This document shows positions 17,550 through 25,305 of a stretch of 50,464 bases of DNA, one piece after another. The stretch lies in the NCBI GenBank assembly GCA_913063265.1, contig CAJXZG010000030.1, positions 1 through 50,464 of the forward strand, in the 5' to 3' direction. The stretch's first letter is position 1. Each line of letters begins with the position of its first letter. The notes under the pieces were generated by a model. The model saw only the letters and a program-made list of their open reading frames with translations. It made no database searches and was not told where the DNA came from. The position numbers were made by a program, and so were the translations under genes. The DNA is from an uncultured Prolixibacteraceae bacterium (GTDB taxonomy: Bacteria > Bacteroidota > Bacteroidia > Bacteroidales > Prolixibacteraceae).

Positions 17550-17963
17550 ATGCCCAGAAAAAAGCGGTTCAGAAGAATTCAGGTACCCCCTGTTATTAAA
17601 GGAATGTCGGTTTATGGTGTCAGAGGACGTAAATCCAATGAAGTTATTCTTCATATAGAAGAATACGAAGCAATACGCCTGCTGGATTATCAAAATCTTA
17701 CACAGGAGGAAGCCGCAGTGTTTATGGATGTATCGCGGCCTACATTAACCCGTATTTATGAAGAAGCGCGTAACAAGGTAGCAACAGCTTTTGTAGAAGG
17801 CCGGGATTTACTTTTTAGAGGAGGAGATATTTATTTCGATAAAAACTGGTATAAATGTAATTCCTGCCATGCCAGTTTTAGCGATTACTCTGAGGTGGTT
17901 AAGAATTGTCCGGTTTGCAATTCGGATGATTTATTATCATTAAACGAATATTACTCTAAGTAA
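17550..17963 (+). CDS. DUF134/UPF0251 DNA-binding protein with zinc ribbon
   Basis: 137 aa. The N-terminal ~100 residues match the DUF134 (UPF0251) family, including P-R-x-x-R-x-R-R-I and a helix-turn-helix around E-Y-E-A-I-R-L-L-D-Y...L-T-Q-E-E-A-A...M-D-V-S-R-P-T-L-T-R-I-Y-E-E-A-R-x-K. The C-terminus adds a compact zinc ribbon with C-N-S-C (~109-112) and C-P-V-C (~125-128). The family is thought to contain sigma-70-region-4-like DNA-binding proteins of unknown target, often found near NifX/NafY-type or metal-related genes. Here it follows aroC by 1 bp, an unusual partner. A strong hairpin follows the stop. Confidence 0.85.
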   Translation: MPRKKRFRRIQVPPVIKGMSVYGVRGRKSNEVILHIEEYEAIRLLDYQNLTQEEAAVFMDVSRPTLTRIYEEARNKVATAFVEGRDLLFRGGDIYFDKNWYKCNSCHASFSDYSEVVKNCPVCNSDDLLSLNEYYSK

Positions 17964-17975
17964 TTAAAAATTAAA

Positions 17976-17999
17976 GCCACCGGGTCAATACCCGGTGGC
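17976..17999 (+). terminator. Strong GC-rich hairpin after the DUF134 gene
   Basis: A perfect 10-bp stem has arms GCCACCGGGT (17976-17985) and ACCCGGTGGC (17990-17999) with a CAAT loop. It is not followed by a T run, but a T run occurs at 18059-18065 after a second structure. It may be a terminator or the first stem of a larger RNA. Confidence 0.6.
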
Positions 18000-18005
18000 A
18001 CCCAA

Positions 18006-18065
18006 TTAAGTTGTGATAAAACCAGAGCCCTAGCACACTAGGTATCGCAAGTTAAGGCTTTTTTT
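18006..18065 (+). ncRNA. Candidate structured RNA with possible H-type pseudoknot
   Basis: P1 pairs TTAA-G-TTGTGAT (18006-18017) with ATCGCAA-G-TTAA (18044-18055): eleven pairs including one G-U and a symmetric G/G mismatch. P2 inside it pairs CCTAG (18029-18033) with CTAGG (18038-18042) over a CACA loop. Loop bases AGAGC (18024-18028) can pair with GCTTT (18057-18061) downstream of P1, giving a pseudoknot, and the T run 18059-18065 follows. I do not recognise a known riboswitch or sRNA. A compound terminator is the plain alternative. It lies 3' of DUF134 and ~310 bp 5' of the PepSY-type gene. Confidence 0.35.
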
Positions 18066-18255
18066 ATATTCCAGTCAAGTATTTTGCCTTATTTATTTCT
18101 TGTATATTTATGTTTATTAGATAGTTGCTAATCCTTTAAGCATCGAAAAACCTTTATTTTTTAGTAAGCATTTGTCAATTTAACAGAAGTTTTAATTTGA
18201 TTGAACTTATTTGCTTTTATTGACAAATGTTACATAAATCATCAACTGCGATTTT

Positions 18256-18263
18256 TATATTTG
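18256..18263 (+). promoter_or_regulatory. -7 box of the PepSY-type/lipoprotein unit
   Basis: TATATTTG matches TAnnTTTG. No TTG is seen at the ideal -33 spacing. A leader of about 100 nt would precede the ATG at 18373. Confidence 0.45.
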
Positions 18264-18372
18264 CAAGCCTGTAAATGGAAAAGTAAATAATATATTTTTC
18301 AAACATGCAAAAAACGACTTTTGTTAATTAGTCAATTCAAAATACAACCATTTAAACAATTATTTGAATAAA

Positions 18373-18924
18373 ATGAAAATCAGAAAACTATTAAGAATCC
18401 TGCATCGCGATTTTGGATATTTTATTGTCGGGATGACCATAGTTTATGCCTTGTCAGGTATTTATTTGAATCATCGTCATGATTTTAATCCGGATTATAA
18501 AATTTTCATAACTGATTTTCGGGTAGAATTACCTGCTTTGGAAGAATTAAGTGCAGAAGATGTTGAAGAAGCTTTGGTGTCTGTAAATGAGGATGTTATT
18601 TATAAGAAACATTATATAAATAATGAGGGGCAAATCAAAGTATTCATAAAAAACGGCGAGGCAGTTATCAATCCGAATACAGGAGAAGGAGTCATGCAGT
18701 ATCTTCAACGTCGACCTTTTATTTATTCATTAAACAAATTACACAGAGCTTCCATTGGAACACTTTGGAAATGGGTAAGTGATATTATGGCGGTTATTTT
18801 AATATTTGTTGCTGTATCCGGAATATTTCTGTTAAAAGGAAAAAGAGGATTTAATCGTTGGGGATGGTGGTTTATGGCTGCCGGAATTGTTGTACCTTTG
18901 ATTTTTGCATTGTTATATATTTAA
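18373..18924 (+). CDS. PepSY-associated transmembrane helix protein
   Basis: 183 aa from the ATG at 18373; the ORF extends upstream only through a TTG at 18364. It has an N-terminal H-R-D-F-G-Y-F followed by TM1 (~16-32), a periplasmic PepSY-like domain (~40-115), a conserved N-K-L-H-R-A-S-I-G-T-L-W-K-W, then TM2 and TM3 (~130-182). Membrane PepSY proteins of this type occur beside flavin or iron reductases, and their conserved His residues in H-R-D and K-L-H-R could ligate haem or interact with quinones (inference). A lipoprotein gene starts 19 bp downstream, likely in the same transcript. It is a plausible transmembrane electron-transfer partner for a periplasmic flavoprotein, but this is not proved by position. 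Confidence 0.75.
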   Translation: MKIRKLLRILHRDFGYFIVGMTIVYALSGIYLNHRHDFNPDYKIFITDFRVELPALEELSAEDVEEALVSVNEDVIYKKHYINNEGQIKVFIKNGEAVINPNTGEGVMQYLQRRPFIYSLNKLHRASIGTLWKWVSDIMAVILIFVAVSGIFLLKGKRGFNRWGWWFMAAGIVVPLIFALLYI

Positions 18925-18943
18925 ATCTTTAACTGAATTAAAA

Positions 18944-19441
18944 ATGAAAAAACTAGCGTTGTTAAGCATTGTAGTTGTTCTGCTTTTTGGGTGTGGACAA
19001 ACAAACAAGAATCAACAGAAAAGTGAAGAAAAGTCTTCTGAAATTGTGGTTCTTACAATAGATGAATTGTATGAGAAAGCACCGGATTTAGCAGATAAAG
19101 AGGTGGTTGTAAAAGGTACTGTTATGCACGTTTGTAAGCAGGGAGGTGCACGTTGTTTTTTAATGGGGAGCAATGAAGATATGAATATCAGGGTAGAAGC
19201 AGGTGAGAAAATTGGTGCTTTTTCTCAGGAAATGATGGGAAGTGAGCTCGAGATTTCCGGTGTATTAAAGGTAGTACGAACTGAGGCTGATGCCCATAAT
19301 CCCGGTCAGGAACATGGTGAAGAAGAACAGGCTCATGAAGAAGATGAAGAAACTGAAGAAGCTCATAAAATTATTGCCGAAGCACAGGAAGCCGCAGAAG
19401 TGGTTTATTTTATAGAAGGGATTAAAGTGAAAGAATTATAA
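18944..19441 (+). CDS. OB-fold-like lipoprotein with Cys pair and His/Glu-rich insert
   Basis: 165 aa from the ATG at 18944. The signal peptide has a lipobox L-L-F-G-C (Cys17). Residues ~38-110 resemble the small OB-like domain of DUF4920-type Bacteroidota proteins (K-E-V-V-V-K-G-T-V, V-C-K-Q-G-G-A-R-C with Cys64 and Cys71, then G-S-E-L-E-I-S-G-V-L). Residues ~112-145 are a low-complexity segment of Glu, Asp and six His residues, suggestive of metal binding. The protein would sit on the periplasmic side of a membrane. It follows the PepSY-type gene by 19 bp and ends at a bidirectional terminator. Function unknown. Confidence 0.7.
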   Translation: MKKLALLSIVVVLLFGCGQTNKNQQKSEEKSSEIVVLTIDELYEKAPDLADKEVVVKGTVMHVCKQGGARCFLMGSNEDMNIRVEAGEKIGAFSQEMMGSELEISGVLKVVRTEADAHNPGQEHGEEEQAHEEDEETEEAHKIIAEAQEAAEVVYFIEGIKVKEL

Positions 19442-19459
19442 AAGCACTGCTGTAAAATA

Positions 19460-19490
19460 AAAAAGGAAGGTTAATCACCTTCCTTTTTTA
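19460..19490. terminator. Bidirectional terminator between convergent genes
   Basis: A 12-bp perfect stem has arms AAAAAGGAAGGT (19460-19471) and ACCTTCCTTTTT (19477-19488) with a 5-nt loop. T runs follow on both strands. It serves both the lipoprotein and msrB. Confidence 0.9.
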
Positions 19491-19946
19491 TTTCTTTTCA
19501 TCAGGAATAAACAAAAGCGAGACTGAATTTACACAATGTCTTGTATTTTTATCTGTAAATCCCTCACCATAAAAAACATGACCCAAATGTCCATCGCAAG
19601 TATTGCATGTAATTTCCGTTCTTCGGCCATCAGCATCGAGCGATTTTTTCACTGCTCCTTCAATTTCATCATCGAAACTTGGCCATCCGCAATTTGAATT
19701 AAATTTATCACTCGATTTATAAAGTTCGGCTCCACATCTTTTACAGACATAAGTACCCTTTTCTTTGTGATTGTTGTATTCACCTGTAAAAGCTCTTTCT
19801 GTTCCTTTATGCATGATTACATATTCCTCAAACTCTGTTAGTTTCCTAAATTCAGTATTGTCCTTCACTTTTTCCTCCTTTTTTTCGTCCTGGGCATTCA
19901 ATGTAAAAACAAACGCCAAAAATGTAATTGTTATAATTGTTTTCAT
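19488..19946 (-). CDS. msrB: Exported peptide-methionine (R)-S-oxide reductase MsrB
   Basis: 152 aa. A signal peptide (residues 1-18, ending L-N-A-Q) precedes the MsrB domain, so the enzyme is periplasmic or membrane-exposed, unlike the cytoplasmic E. coli MsrB. It reduces R-methionine sulfoxide in damaged proteins. Visible are two zinc-binding pairs (C-K-R-C and C-N-T-C), the G-W-P-S-F segment, G-H-L-G-H-V-F, and the C-terminal R-H-C-V-N-S catalytic Cys. An electron donor such as a periplasmic thioredoxin is needed; a TlpA-like protein is encoded at 34681-35196. It lies 45 bp downstream of the epimerase gene on the same strand. Confidence 0.95.
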   Translation of the reverse strand: MKTIITITFLAFVFTLNAQDEKKEEKVKDNTEFRKLTEFEEYVIMHKGTERAFTGEYNNHKEKGTYVCKRCGAELYKSSDKFNSNCGWPSFDDEIEGAVKKSLDADGRRTEITCNTCDGHLGHVFYGEGFTDKNTRHCVNSVSLLFIPDEKK

Positions 19947-19991
19947 ATAACAAAAAACAAAAAAAATATGCCTTTGGTTTATTTATAAAAG

Positions 19992-21035
19992 TTAAAGATT
20001 CTTTATACCGATTCCTGGATATTCATTTAATAAAATCTTGCCATCCATAATTTTTATTCCCGAAAACGGATCATTTTTAATCAGAAGATTTCCATCCAGA
20101 TCTGCCCAATCAGCCAAAGGTGAAATTTGGGCAGCTGCTGAAATTGCACATGAAGTTTCTGTCATACAGCCAATCATAACCTTCATATTATTGGCTTTTG
20201 CCAGATTGATCATTTTGTGCGCCTCCCTCAAACCTGTACATTTCATTAATTTTATATTGATACCGGAATAGACCCCAACTGTATTTTTAAAATCGACCAG
20301 TCTTTGAATCCCTTCATCAGCAATAACAGGCAACGGAGAATGGCTTGTCAACCATGCATTGTCTTCAATATTTTCCTTTGGCATGGGTTGTTCGACATAT
20401 TCAATACCGTTTTCCTTCAACCAGAAAATCATTTCCAGTGCTCTTTTTTTATCTTTCCATCCCTGATTAACATCAACACACAGCGGAAGATCAGAAATTT
20501 CTCTAATTGACTGTATAATTTCTTTGTCGTTATCTCTGCCCAGTTTAACTTTTAATATTTTATAATCCTGCGCTTCTTTAACTTTTTGCTTTATAATCTC
20601 ACTTTTATCTATACCAATGGTATAAGAAGTTACAGGAGTTTTTTCTGCTGATAGTCCCCATATTTTAAACCAGGGAAAGCCCAATATTTTTCCAACCAAA
20701 TCGTGCAAGGCTATGTCTACTGATGCTTTTGCTGCTGCATTTCCCAAAGCTGAATTATCCACATATTCCAGAATTTCATCCATTTTAAAGGGATCTGTAA
20801 ATTGCCAAAGCTTTAAATTCGATAAAAACTTTGAAGCAGTTTTCTGGCTTTCTCCCAGATAAGGAGGCATTGATGCCTCACCATAACCGGTTACACCATC
20901 AAATTCAAGTTTTGTGAGTAGGACAGGAGTTGTACTTCTGGAACTTCCTGCCAAAGTAAAAACATGTTTTAACTGAAGATTGTATGGTTCGAAACTAAGT
21001 TTTAGCCCGGATTTTGGTAGTTTGCCTTTATTCAT
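19992..21035 (-). CDS. Dipeptide epimerase, enolase superfamily (L-Ala-D/L-Glu type)
   Basis: 347 aa from the ATG at 21033-21035; a longer reading depends on a TTG. It belongs to the muconate-lactonizing subgroup of the enolase superfamily. Visible catalytic elements are K-V-K-L-G (acid/base Lys), metal ligands in C-V-D-V-N-Q-G-W, Y-V-E-Q-P and I-A-D-E-G, the second Lys in I-K-L-M-K, and a C-terminal D-L-D-G-N. This last motif and the overall pattern match L-Ala-D/L-Glu epimerases that act in murein peptide recycling. Dipeptide specificity varies in this group and is not settled by sequence reading. The gene is divergent from the pseudouridine synthase gene and upstream of msrB. Confidence 0.88.
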   Translation of the reverse strand: MNKGKLPKSGLKLSFEPYNLQLKHVFTLAGSSRSTTPVLLTKLEFDGVTGYGEASMPPYLGESQKTASKFLSNLKLWQFTDPFKMDEILEYVDNSALGNAAAKASVDIALHDLVGKILGFPWFKIWGLSAEKTPVTSYTIGIDKSEIIKQKVKEAQDYKILKVKLGRDNDKEIIQSIREISDLPLCVDVNQGWKDKKRALEMIFWLKENGIEYVEQPMPKENIEDNAWLTSHSPLPVIADEGIQRLVDFKNTVGVYSGINIKLMKCTGLREAHKMINLAKANNMKVMIGCMTETSCAISAAAQISPLADWADLDGNLLIKNDPFSGIKIMDGKILLNEYPGIGIKNL

Positions 21036-21095
21036 TTCTAATAGCCAATTGTTGTGCACCTGAAATTGCAAAAATCAAAGATATAAAGATTGTAC

Positions 21096-21103
21096 TATTT
21101 TTG
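21096..21103 (+). promoter_or_regulatory. -7 box immediately before the pseudouridine synthase gene
   Basis: TATTTTTG matches TAnnTTTG and ends only 7 bp before the ATG at 21111. If used, the transcript would be almost leaderless. Chance in AT-rich DNA is possible. Confidence 0.35.
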
Positions 21104-21110
21104 TTAAAAC

Positions 21111-21836
21111 ATGAGTAAGTCTGTATCTTCCAAAATACCTGTTATTTATCAGGATAATTATCTAATAGTAGTTGATAAGCCTGTTGATTTACCTGTGCAT
21201 AAAAATGATTTTATGCCTAAGGATGCAGATTATTTAACCAAGATTGTAGGTGATATTACAGGAAAATGGATTTATAATGTGCACCGCCTGGATGCAAAAA
21301 CATCAGGTGTAATTATTCTTGCCTTAGATTCAGACATGGCAAAAAAACTTAGCCTTAAATTTGAACATAAAGAAATAAAAAAGACCTATAATGCAATTGT
21401 ATTGGGTAATCCGGGAAACGGGGATTACAACCGGAAAGTATTGGTAAAAAAGAAGAGCAAATTTAAAAAAACTGCACTTACAAACTTTAAAACTCTAAAA
21501 ACCGTACAAACTAAAATTTCTTATAAAGACAAGGAAAATGTGGTGCTTAGTTTAATGGAAATTCAACCTGAGACCGGTCGCTGGCATCAAATAAGACAGC
21601 ATTTTGCGCAGCACAGGCATGATATTTTGGGCGATTCACATCATGGAGATTTTACCCTAAACAAAATTGTAACACAAATTACAGGTATTCGCCGTTTGTT
21701 TCTTCATGCTGCTAAACTTGAGTTTGAACACCCGGTTACCGGAAAGTTTTTGTCTCTTGAATCTAAGATTCCGGAGGATTTTAATACAATTGTGGATTTT
21801 GACTGGAGTCAAACCTATTTAAAATTTCAGCAATGA
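21111..21836 (+). CDS. RluA-family pseudouridine synthase (TruC-like)
   Basis: 241 aa. The RluA-type catalytic motif H-R-L-D-A-K-T-S-G-V-I-I-L-A (~59-72) contains the nucleophilic Asp62 or equivalent. Also seen are the early V-V-D-K-P-V-D-L-P-V-H, the substrate-binding G-R-W-H-Q-I-R-Q-H and the late L-F-L-H-A-A-K-L. There is no S4 domain. The size and the R-W-H-Q-I-R-Q-H-F-A form resemble TruC, which modifies U65 of tRNA; an rRNA-specific role cannot be excluded. It is convergent with mltG, whose stop is 12 bp away. Confidence 0.88.
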   Translation: MSKSVSSKIPVIYQDNYLIVVDKPVDLPVHKNDFMPKDADYLTKIVGDITGKWIYNVHRLDAKTSGVIILALDSDMAKKLSLKFEHKEIKKTYNAIVLGNPGNGDYNRKVLVKKKSKFKKTALTNFKTLKTVQTKISYKDKENVVLSLMEIQPETGRWHQIRQHFAQHRHDILGDSHHGDFTLNKIVTQITGIRRLFLHAAKLEFEHPVTGKFLSLESKIPEDFNTIVDFDWSQTYLKFQQ

Positions 21837-21848
21837 TTTTAAATTGGG

Positions 21849-22907
21849 TTAACGAATTCTTTTTCTGTCCAAAGCTGCCCTGTATTTTGCTGCATTTCTG
21901 TTGTGTTGAGATAATGTAGCTGCAAAGTTGTGATAACCGGAAAAATCGTCTTTTGCACACATAAAAATATATTTGTGTTCCTCGTAATTTAAAACCGCAT
22001 CGATTGAATAAGTTTCAGGAAAATTTATAGGCCCTGGTGGTAATCCAATATGTTTGTAGGTATTGTAAGGCGATTCTACTGCAACATGTTTTTTTAAAAC
22101 CCTTTTAAGTGTAAAATCTCCAACCGCATACTTAACAGTTGGATCTGCCTGTAAATACATCCCCTTTTTAATCCTGTTAACATACAAGCCAGCCACACGT
22201 TTTAATTCATCCTTTTTAGCAGTTTCTTCCTGAACGATAGATGCAAGAATTGCGACTTCAACGGGAGTGAGATTGATATTTTTTGCTTTAGCAAGCCGTT
22301 CATCATTCCAGAATTTTTCGTATTCGGTTTTCATTCTTGTCGCAAATTCATCCGCTGTGCTTGTCCAGTAAAACTGATACGTCTCAGGAATAAACATTGC
22401 TTTAAAAGTTTCTGAATTAAAACCTGATTCCATTATCAGTTTTTCATTACTGAACAAAGCTAAAATTTCAGTTGAATCAGCCCAGATATATTTACTTACT
22501 TTACCTGCGAGTTGCTCTTTTACACGAATATTATTAAAGGTTACATTTATTGGCGTTTGCAAACCGGAGCGAAGCATATTTACAATTTCATTAGTGTTCA
22601 TCCCTTTTTTTAAATGATACCTGCCCGGTTTTACAGATTTTTTATAATTTTTCTTTTTCGATATCCAGTTAAAAGCTTTTTTACTTTCTAAAACATCGTT
22701 AATAATCAGGCTGTCTTTTACCTGTTCGAACGTGGAATTTTCGGGTAAATACAGTACATATTCGTTTTTGATGTTTTCCCTGAAGATGTATTGGTAAAGC
22801 TGGTACGCCCTTATCCCAACTATAATAAATGCAATGGCAAAGATCAGAATTATCAGTTTCCCATATCTGGGGAATAACATTACTTTGCTTTTTTTCTCAA
22901 TTGACAT
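21849..22907 (-). CDS. mltG: Endolytic murein transglycosylase MltG
   Basis: 352 aa. One N-terminal TM helix (~17-36) anchors it in the inner membrane. A LysM-like segment (~45-110) is followed by the YceG catalytic domain. Family motifs are F-I-P-E-T-Y-Q-F-Y-W, the catalytic A-S-I-V-Q-E-E-T containing the active Glu, V-A-G-L-Y-V-N-R-I-K-K-G-M-x-L-Q-A-D-P-T-V-x-Y, S-P-Y-N-T-Y and G-L-P-P-G-P-I. The enzyme cuts nascent glycan strands and sets their length. A -7 box lies 20 bp upstream. Length is typical. Confidence 0.95.
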   Translation of the reverse strand: MSIEKKSKVMLFPRYGKLIILIFAIAFIIVGIRAYQLYQYIFRENIKNEYVLYLPENSTFEQVKDSLIINDVLESKKAFNWISKKKNYKKSVKPGRYHLKKGMNTNEIVNMLRSGLQTPINVTFNNIRVKEQLAGKVSKYIWADSTEILALFSNEKLIMESGFNSETFKAMFIPETYQFYWTSTADEFATRMKTEYEKFWNDERLAKAKNINLTPVEVAILASIVQEETAKKDELKRVAGLYVNRIKKGMYLQADPTVKYAVGDFTLKRVLKKHVAVESPYNTYKHIGLPPGPINFPETYSIDAVLNYEEHKYIFMCAKDDFSGYHNFAATLSQHNRNAAKYRAALDRKRIR

Positions 22908-22927
22908 GGCTAAATTTTTATTCGGAC

Positions 22928-22935
22928 CAAAAATA
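22928..22935 (-). promoter_or_regulatory. -7 box of mltG
   Basis: TATTTTTG on the minus strand matches TAnnTTTG about 20 bp before the mltG ATG. It is divergent from the flavodiiron promoter box at 23021. Confidence 0.45.
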
Positions 22936-23020
22936 GCAGTTATTCATGAATTATAAATATCCTCTATTTTAAATTAATCCCGATAAATAAATTTTCATAG
23001 GCAGATTACCTCAAAAGTTC

Positions 23021-23028
23021 TAATTTTG
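23021..23028 (+). promoter_or_regulatory. -7 box of the flavodiiron gene
   Basis: TAATTTTG matches TAnnTTTG 29 bp before the ATG at 23058. No clear -33 TTG was found. Confidence 0.5.
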
Positions 23029-23057
23029 CATGCCTGTAAATAATTAAAATTGGGATT

Positions 23058-24257
23058 ATGCAAAGTGTAAATTTAGCCGAAAATATATATTACCTGGGTT
23101 TTAATGACAGAAGAACACAGTTATTTGAAAACATCTGGCCAATTCCTCATGGTGTTTCTTATAATTCATACCTACTGGTTGATGATAAAATTGCATTGGT
23201 GGATACAGTGGAACGGGCTTTTATCGATGAATACCTGGATAATATCGAAGAAATAATAGGTGATCGGAAAGTTGATTATTTAATAATTAACCACATGGAA
23301 CCTGATCATTCCGGGGCATTAAAGGCTATCGTACAGAAATATCCCGATATAATTCTGGTGGGTAACAAAAAAACTTTTGGCTTTGTAGAAAGCTACTATA
23401 TGACACCCGAAAATGTGCTTATTGTTCATGATGATTATGTGCTGGATTTAGGAAAACATAAATTACAGTTTCAAATGATTCCAATGGTACACTGGCCGGA
23501 AACTATGATTACTTATGAAGAAAACAACAAAATACTGTTTTCGGGTGATGCATTTGGTAGTTATGGCACCCTTGACGGAGGTATTTTTGATGATGAAATA
23601 AATCTCGATTTTTACGAAGTAGAGGTAATGCGTTACTTTACCAATATTGTAGGAAAGTATTGCCCACATACTCAAAGAGCAATTAAAAAGCTTGCACCCC
23701 TTGATATTAAGATGATTGCTGCCACCCATGGACCGGTTTGGCGTAACGATCTGAGTTGGATTTTAGACCGTTACAACAAATGGAGCTCATACGATTTAGA
23801 TCGTGGGGTTGTCATCGTTTATGGTTCAATGTACGGAAATACCCAAAAAATGGCTGAAGTTATTGCCAGAAGAATAGCTGAAAGAGGAATTAAAAATATA
23901 AGGGTTTATGATGCATCAAAAACTCACTCTTCATACATTATTAACGACATTTTTAAATATAAGGGATTTATTGTTGGTAGTGCGGCGTATAACAACGCCT
24001 TATTTCCAAATGTGGAAATTCTACTTTCTACTATTGAACACATGGCTCCCAAAAATCATTACCTTGGAATTTTTGGAAATTACTCATGGAATGGAGGAGG
24101 CGTAAAAAATCTTAAAACATTTGCTGAAAAAATTAAATGGGAAGTTGTTGGTGAACCGATTGAAGAGAAAGGTGCATTAAAGGAAGAAAATAAGGAAGAA
24201 CTGTTAAAACTGGCAGATGCTATGGCCGATAAACTTATTGAAGATTATAAATCATAG
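23058..24257 (+). CDS. Flavodiiron protein (O2/NO reductase)
   Basis: 399 aa, cytoplasmic. The N-terminal metallo-beta-lactamase-like domain carries a complete diiron site: H79-x-E81-x-D83-H84 in N-H-M-E-P-D-H-S-G, His145 (V-H-W-P-E-T), Asp164 (F-S-G-D-A-F-G) and His224 (A-T-H-G-P). The C-terminal flavodoxin domain (~250-395) has the FMN loop Y-G-S-M-Y-G-N-T. Class A flavodiiron proteins reduce O2 to water or NO to N2O with electrons from rubredoxin or a flavoprotein, protecting anaerobic metabolism. There is no fused rubredoxin or reductase domain and no rubredoxin gene nearby, so the donor must be elsewhere. It appears monocistronic. No FNR-type box was seen upstream. Confidence 0.95.
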   Translation: MQSVNLAENIYYLGFNDRRTQLFENIWPIPHGVSYNSYLLVDDKIALVDTVERAFIDEYLDNIEEIIGDRKVDYLIINHMEPDHSGALKAIVQKYPDIILVGNKKTFGFVESYYMTPENVLIVHDDYVLDLGKHKLQFQMIPMVHWPETMITYEENNKILFSGDAFGSYGTLDGGIFDDEINLDFYEVEVMRYFTNIVGKYCPHTQRAIKKLAPLDIKMIAATHGPVWRNDLSWILDRYNKWSSYDLDRGVVIVYGSMYGNTQKMAEVIARRIAERGIKNIRVYDASKTHSSYIINDIFKYKGFIVGSAAYNNALFPNVEILLSTIEHMAPKNHYLGIFGNYSWNGGGVKNLKTFAEKIKWEVVGEPIEEKGALKEENKEELLKLADAMADKLIEDYKS

Positions 24258-24655
24258 GTCTTTTAAAGTATTATTTCAAATAATATTTTTAATACTTGTC
24301 CGACGGCAAAAAATCTTTGTTAAGTTTAATTTTATTAACCTTTTAAGAAAAGAAGGGTAATTTCCCCGGATTTGATTACCTGAATTACTCTGTTTCATTT
24401 ACGGAAATAATCTATATATTTATTCAGCTTTTTGAAGATCGGAAAAACTATTGAAGCTTTTTATCTGTAAAATCTTCTTTTTCAACATTAAGGAGTTTAC
24501 AACTTATTTTGTAAATAGCAACAAACGATAATTTTTGTACGTTCTTTAAAGAAATATATTACAAAACAATAATTTTTTTAATTATTGAGTTTACTGTTCA
24601 TACTAGTTTATTAAGATATCGAGGTTTAACTATTAAATAGCTAAAACTTAAAGAA
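24258..24655 (+). other. Intergenic region after the flavodiiron gene
   Basis: About 400 bp, AT-rich, no ORF. An inverted repeat AAGTATTA (24266-24273) / TAATACTT (24290-24297), with alternative internal pairing, may weakly terminate the flavodiiron transcript. Nothing else recognisable was seen. Confidence 0.5.
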
Positions 24656-25249
24656 ATGAAAAAAGTTACTTTGCTTCTTAGTTTAATGTGTTGTGTAGCT
24701 GTAACAACTTTTGCAAAAAAGGACATTAACGCATGGAAAAGTGCCCCAAATCTAGAAGAACAATTTACGGTTTTTAAGAATAATCTTAACTTCTGGAATG
24801 GATCTTATTTTATGAAAGAAAATCAGATAAATGAATTCTATGGAGCGTTAAGAGATTCAATTGAAGTGTACGAAAATCAAGTTGCAGAAAGCAGACAACA
24901 ATCAAAAAAGCTGCAGGAAGAATTAAATGCAAAAATTGAAGAAGCAAAAGCGATTCAAGCCCGGCTTGACAGAAGCATGGAGCTTGAAAACTCAATAAGT
25001 TTATTTGGTGTAGATATCAATAAAACAGTTTATTCTACTTCGATGTATTTATTAATTCTTGGTGTTTTAATTATAGCAGGATTATTGTTCTTATTATACA
25101 AAAGAAGCAATAAAATCACTGCCAATACCAAACACGATTTCCAGGATTTGAAAGAGGAATTTGAAACCCATAAAAAGAATGCCCTGGATCGTTATGTGAA
25201 AATTAATAACGAATTAACCAGAGCCAGAATGGAGTTGAACAGGAAGTAA
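24656..25249 (+). CDS. Conserved Bacteroidota membrane protein with coiled coils
   Basis: 197 aa. A signal peptide (~1-20, T-T-F-A) is followed by a helical, Glu/Gln/Lys-rich coiled-coil segment (~65-110), a single TM helix (~128-150) and a cytoplasmic second coiled coil (~160-195). This architecture matches a family widely but wrongly labelled 'tRNA (guanine-N1)-methyltransferase' in Bacteroidota; no methyltransferase motif is present. The function is unknown; a scaffold linking periplasm and cytoplasm is possible. A Tat-exported hydrolase gene follows after 56 bp. Confidence 0.75.
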   Translation: MKKVTLLLSLMCCVAVTTFAKKDINAWKSAPNLEEQFTVFKNNLNFWNGSYFMKENQINEFYGALRDSIEVYENQVAESRQQSKKLQEELNAKIEEAKAIQARLDRSMELENSISLFGVDINKTVYSTSMYLLILGVLIIAGLLFLLYKRSNKITANTKHDFQDLKEEFETHKKNALDRYVKINNELTRARMELNRK

Positions 25250-25305
25250 TATAATTCTTACAATTAGAAGGATTGAAAAGATTAAAAACTAATTAAAACA
25301 AACCA

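Larger units (their letters stand above)
17964..18372 (+). other. Intergenic region between DUF134 and PepSY-type genes
   Basis: It contains the hairpin 17976-17999, the structured RNA candidate 18006-18065 and a -7 box at 18256-18263. The remainder (18066-18250) is AT-rich with no ORF or repeat noticed. Confidence 0.6.
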
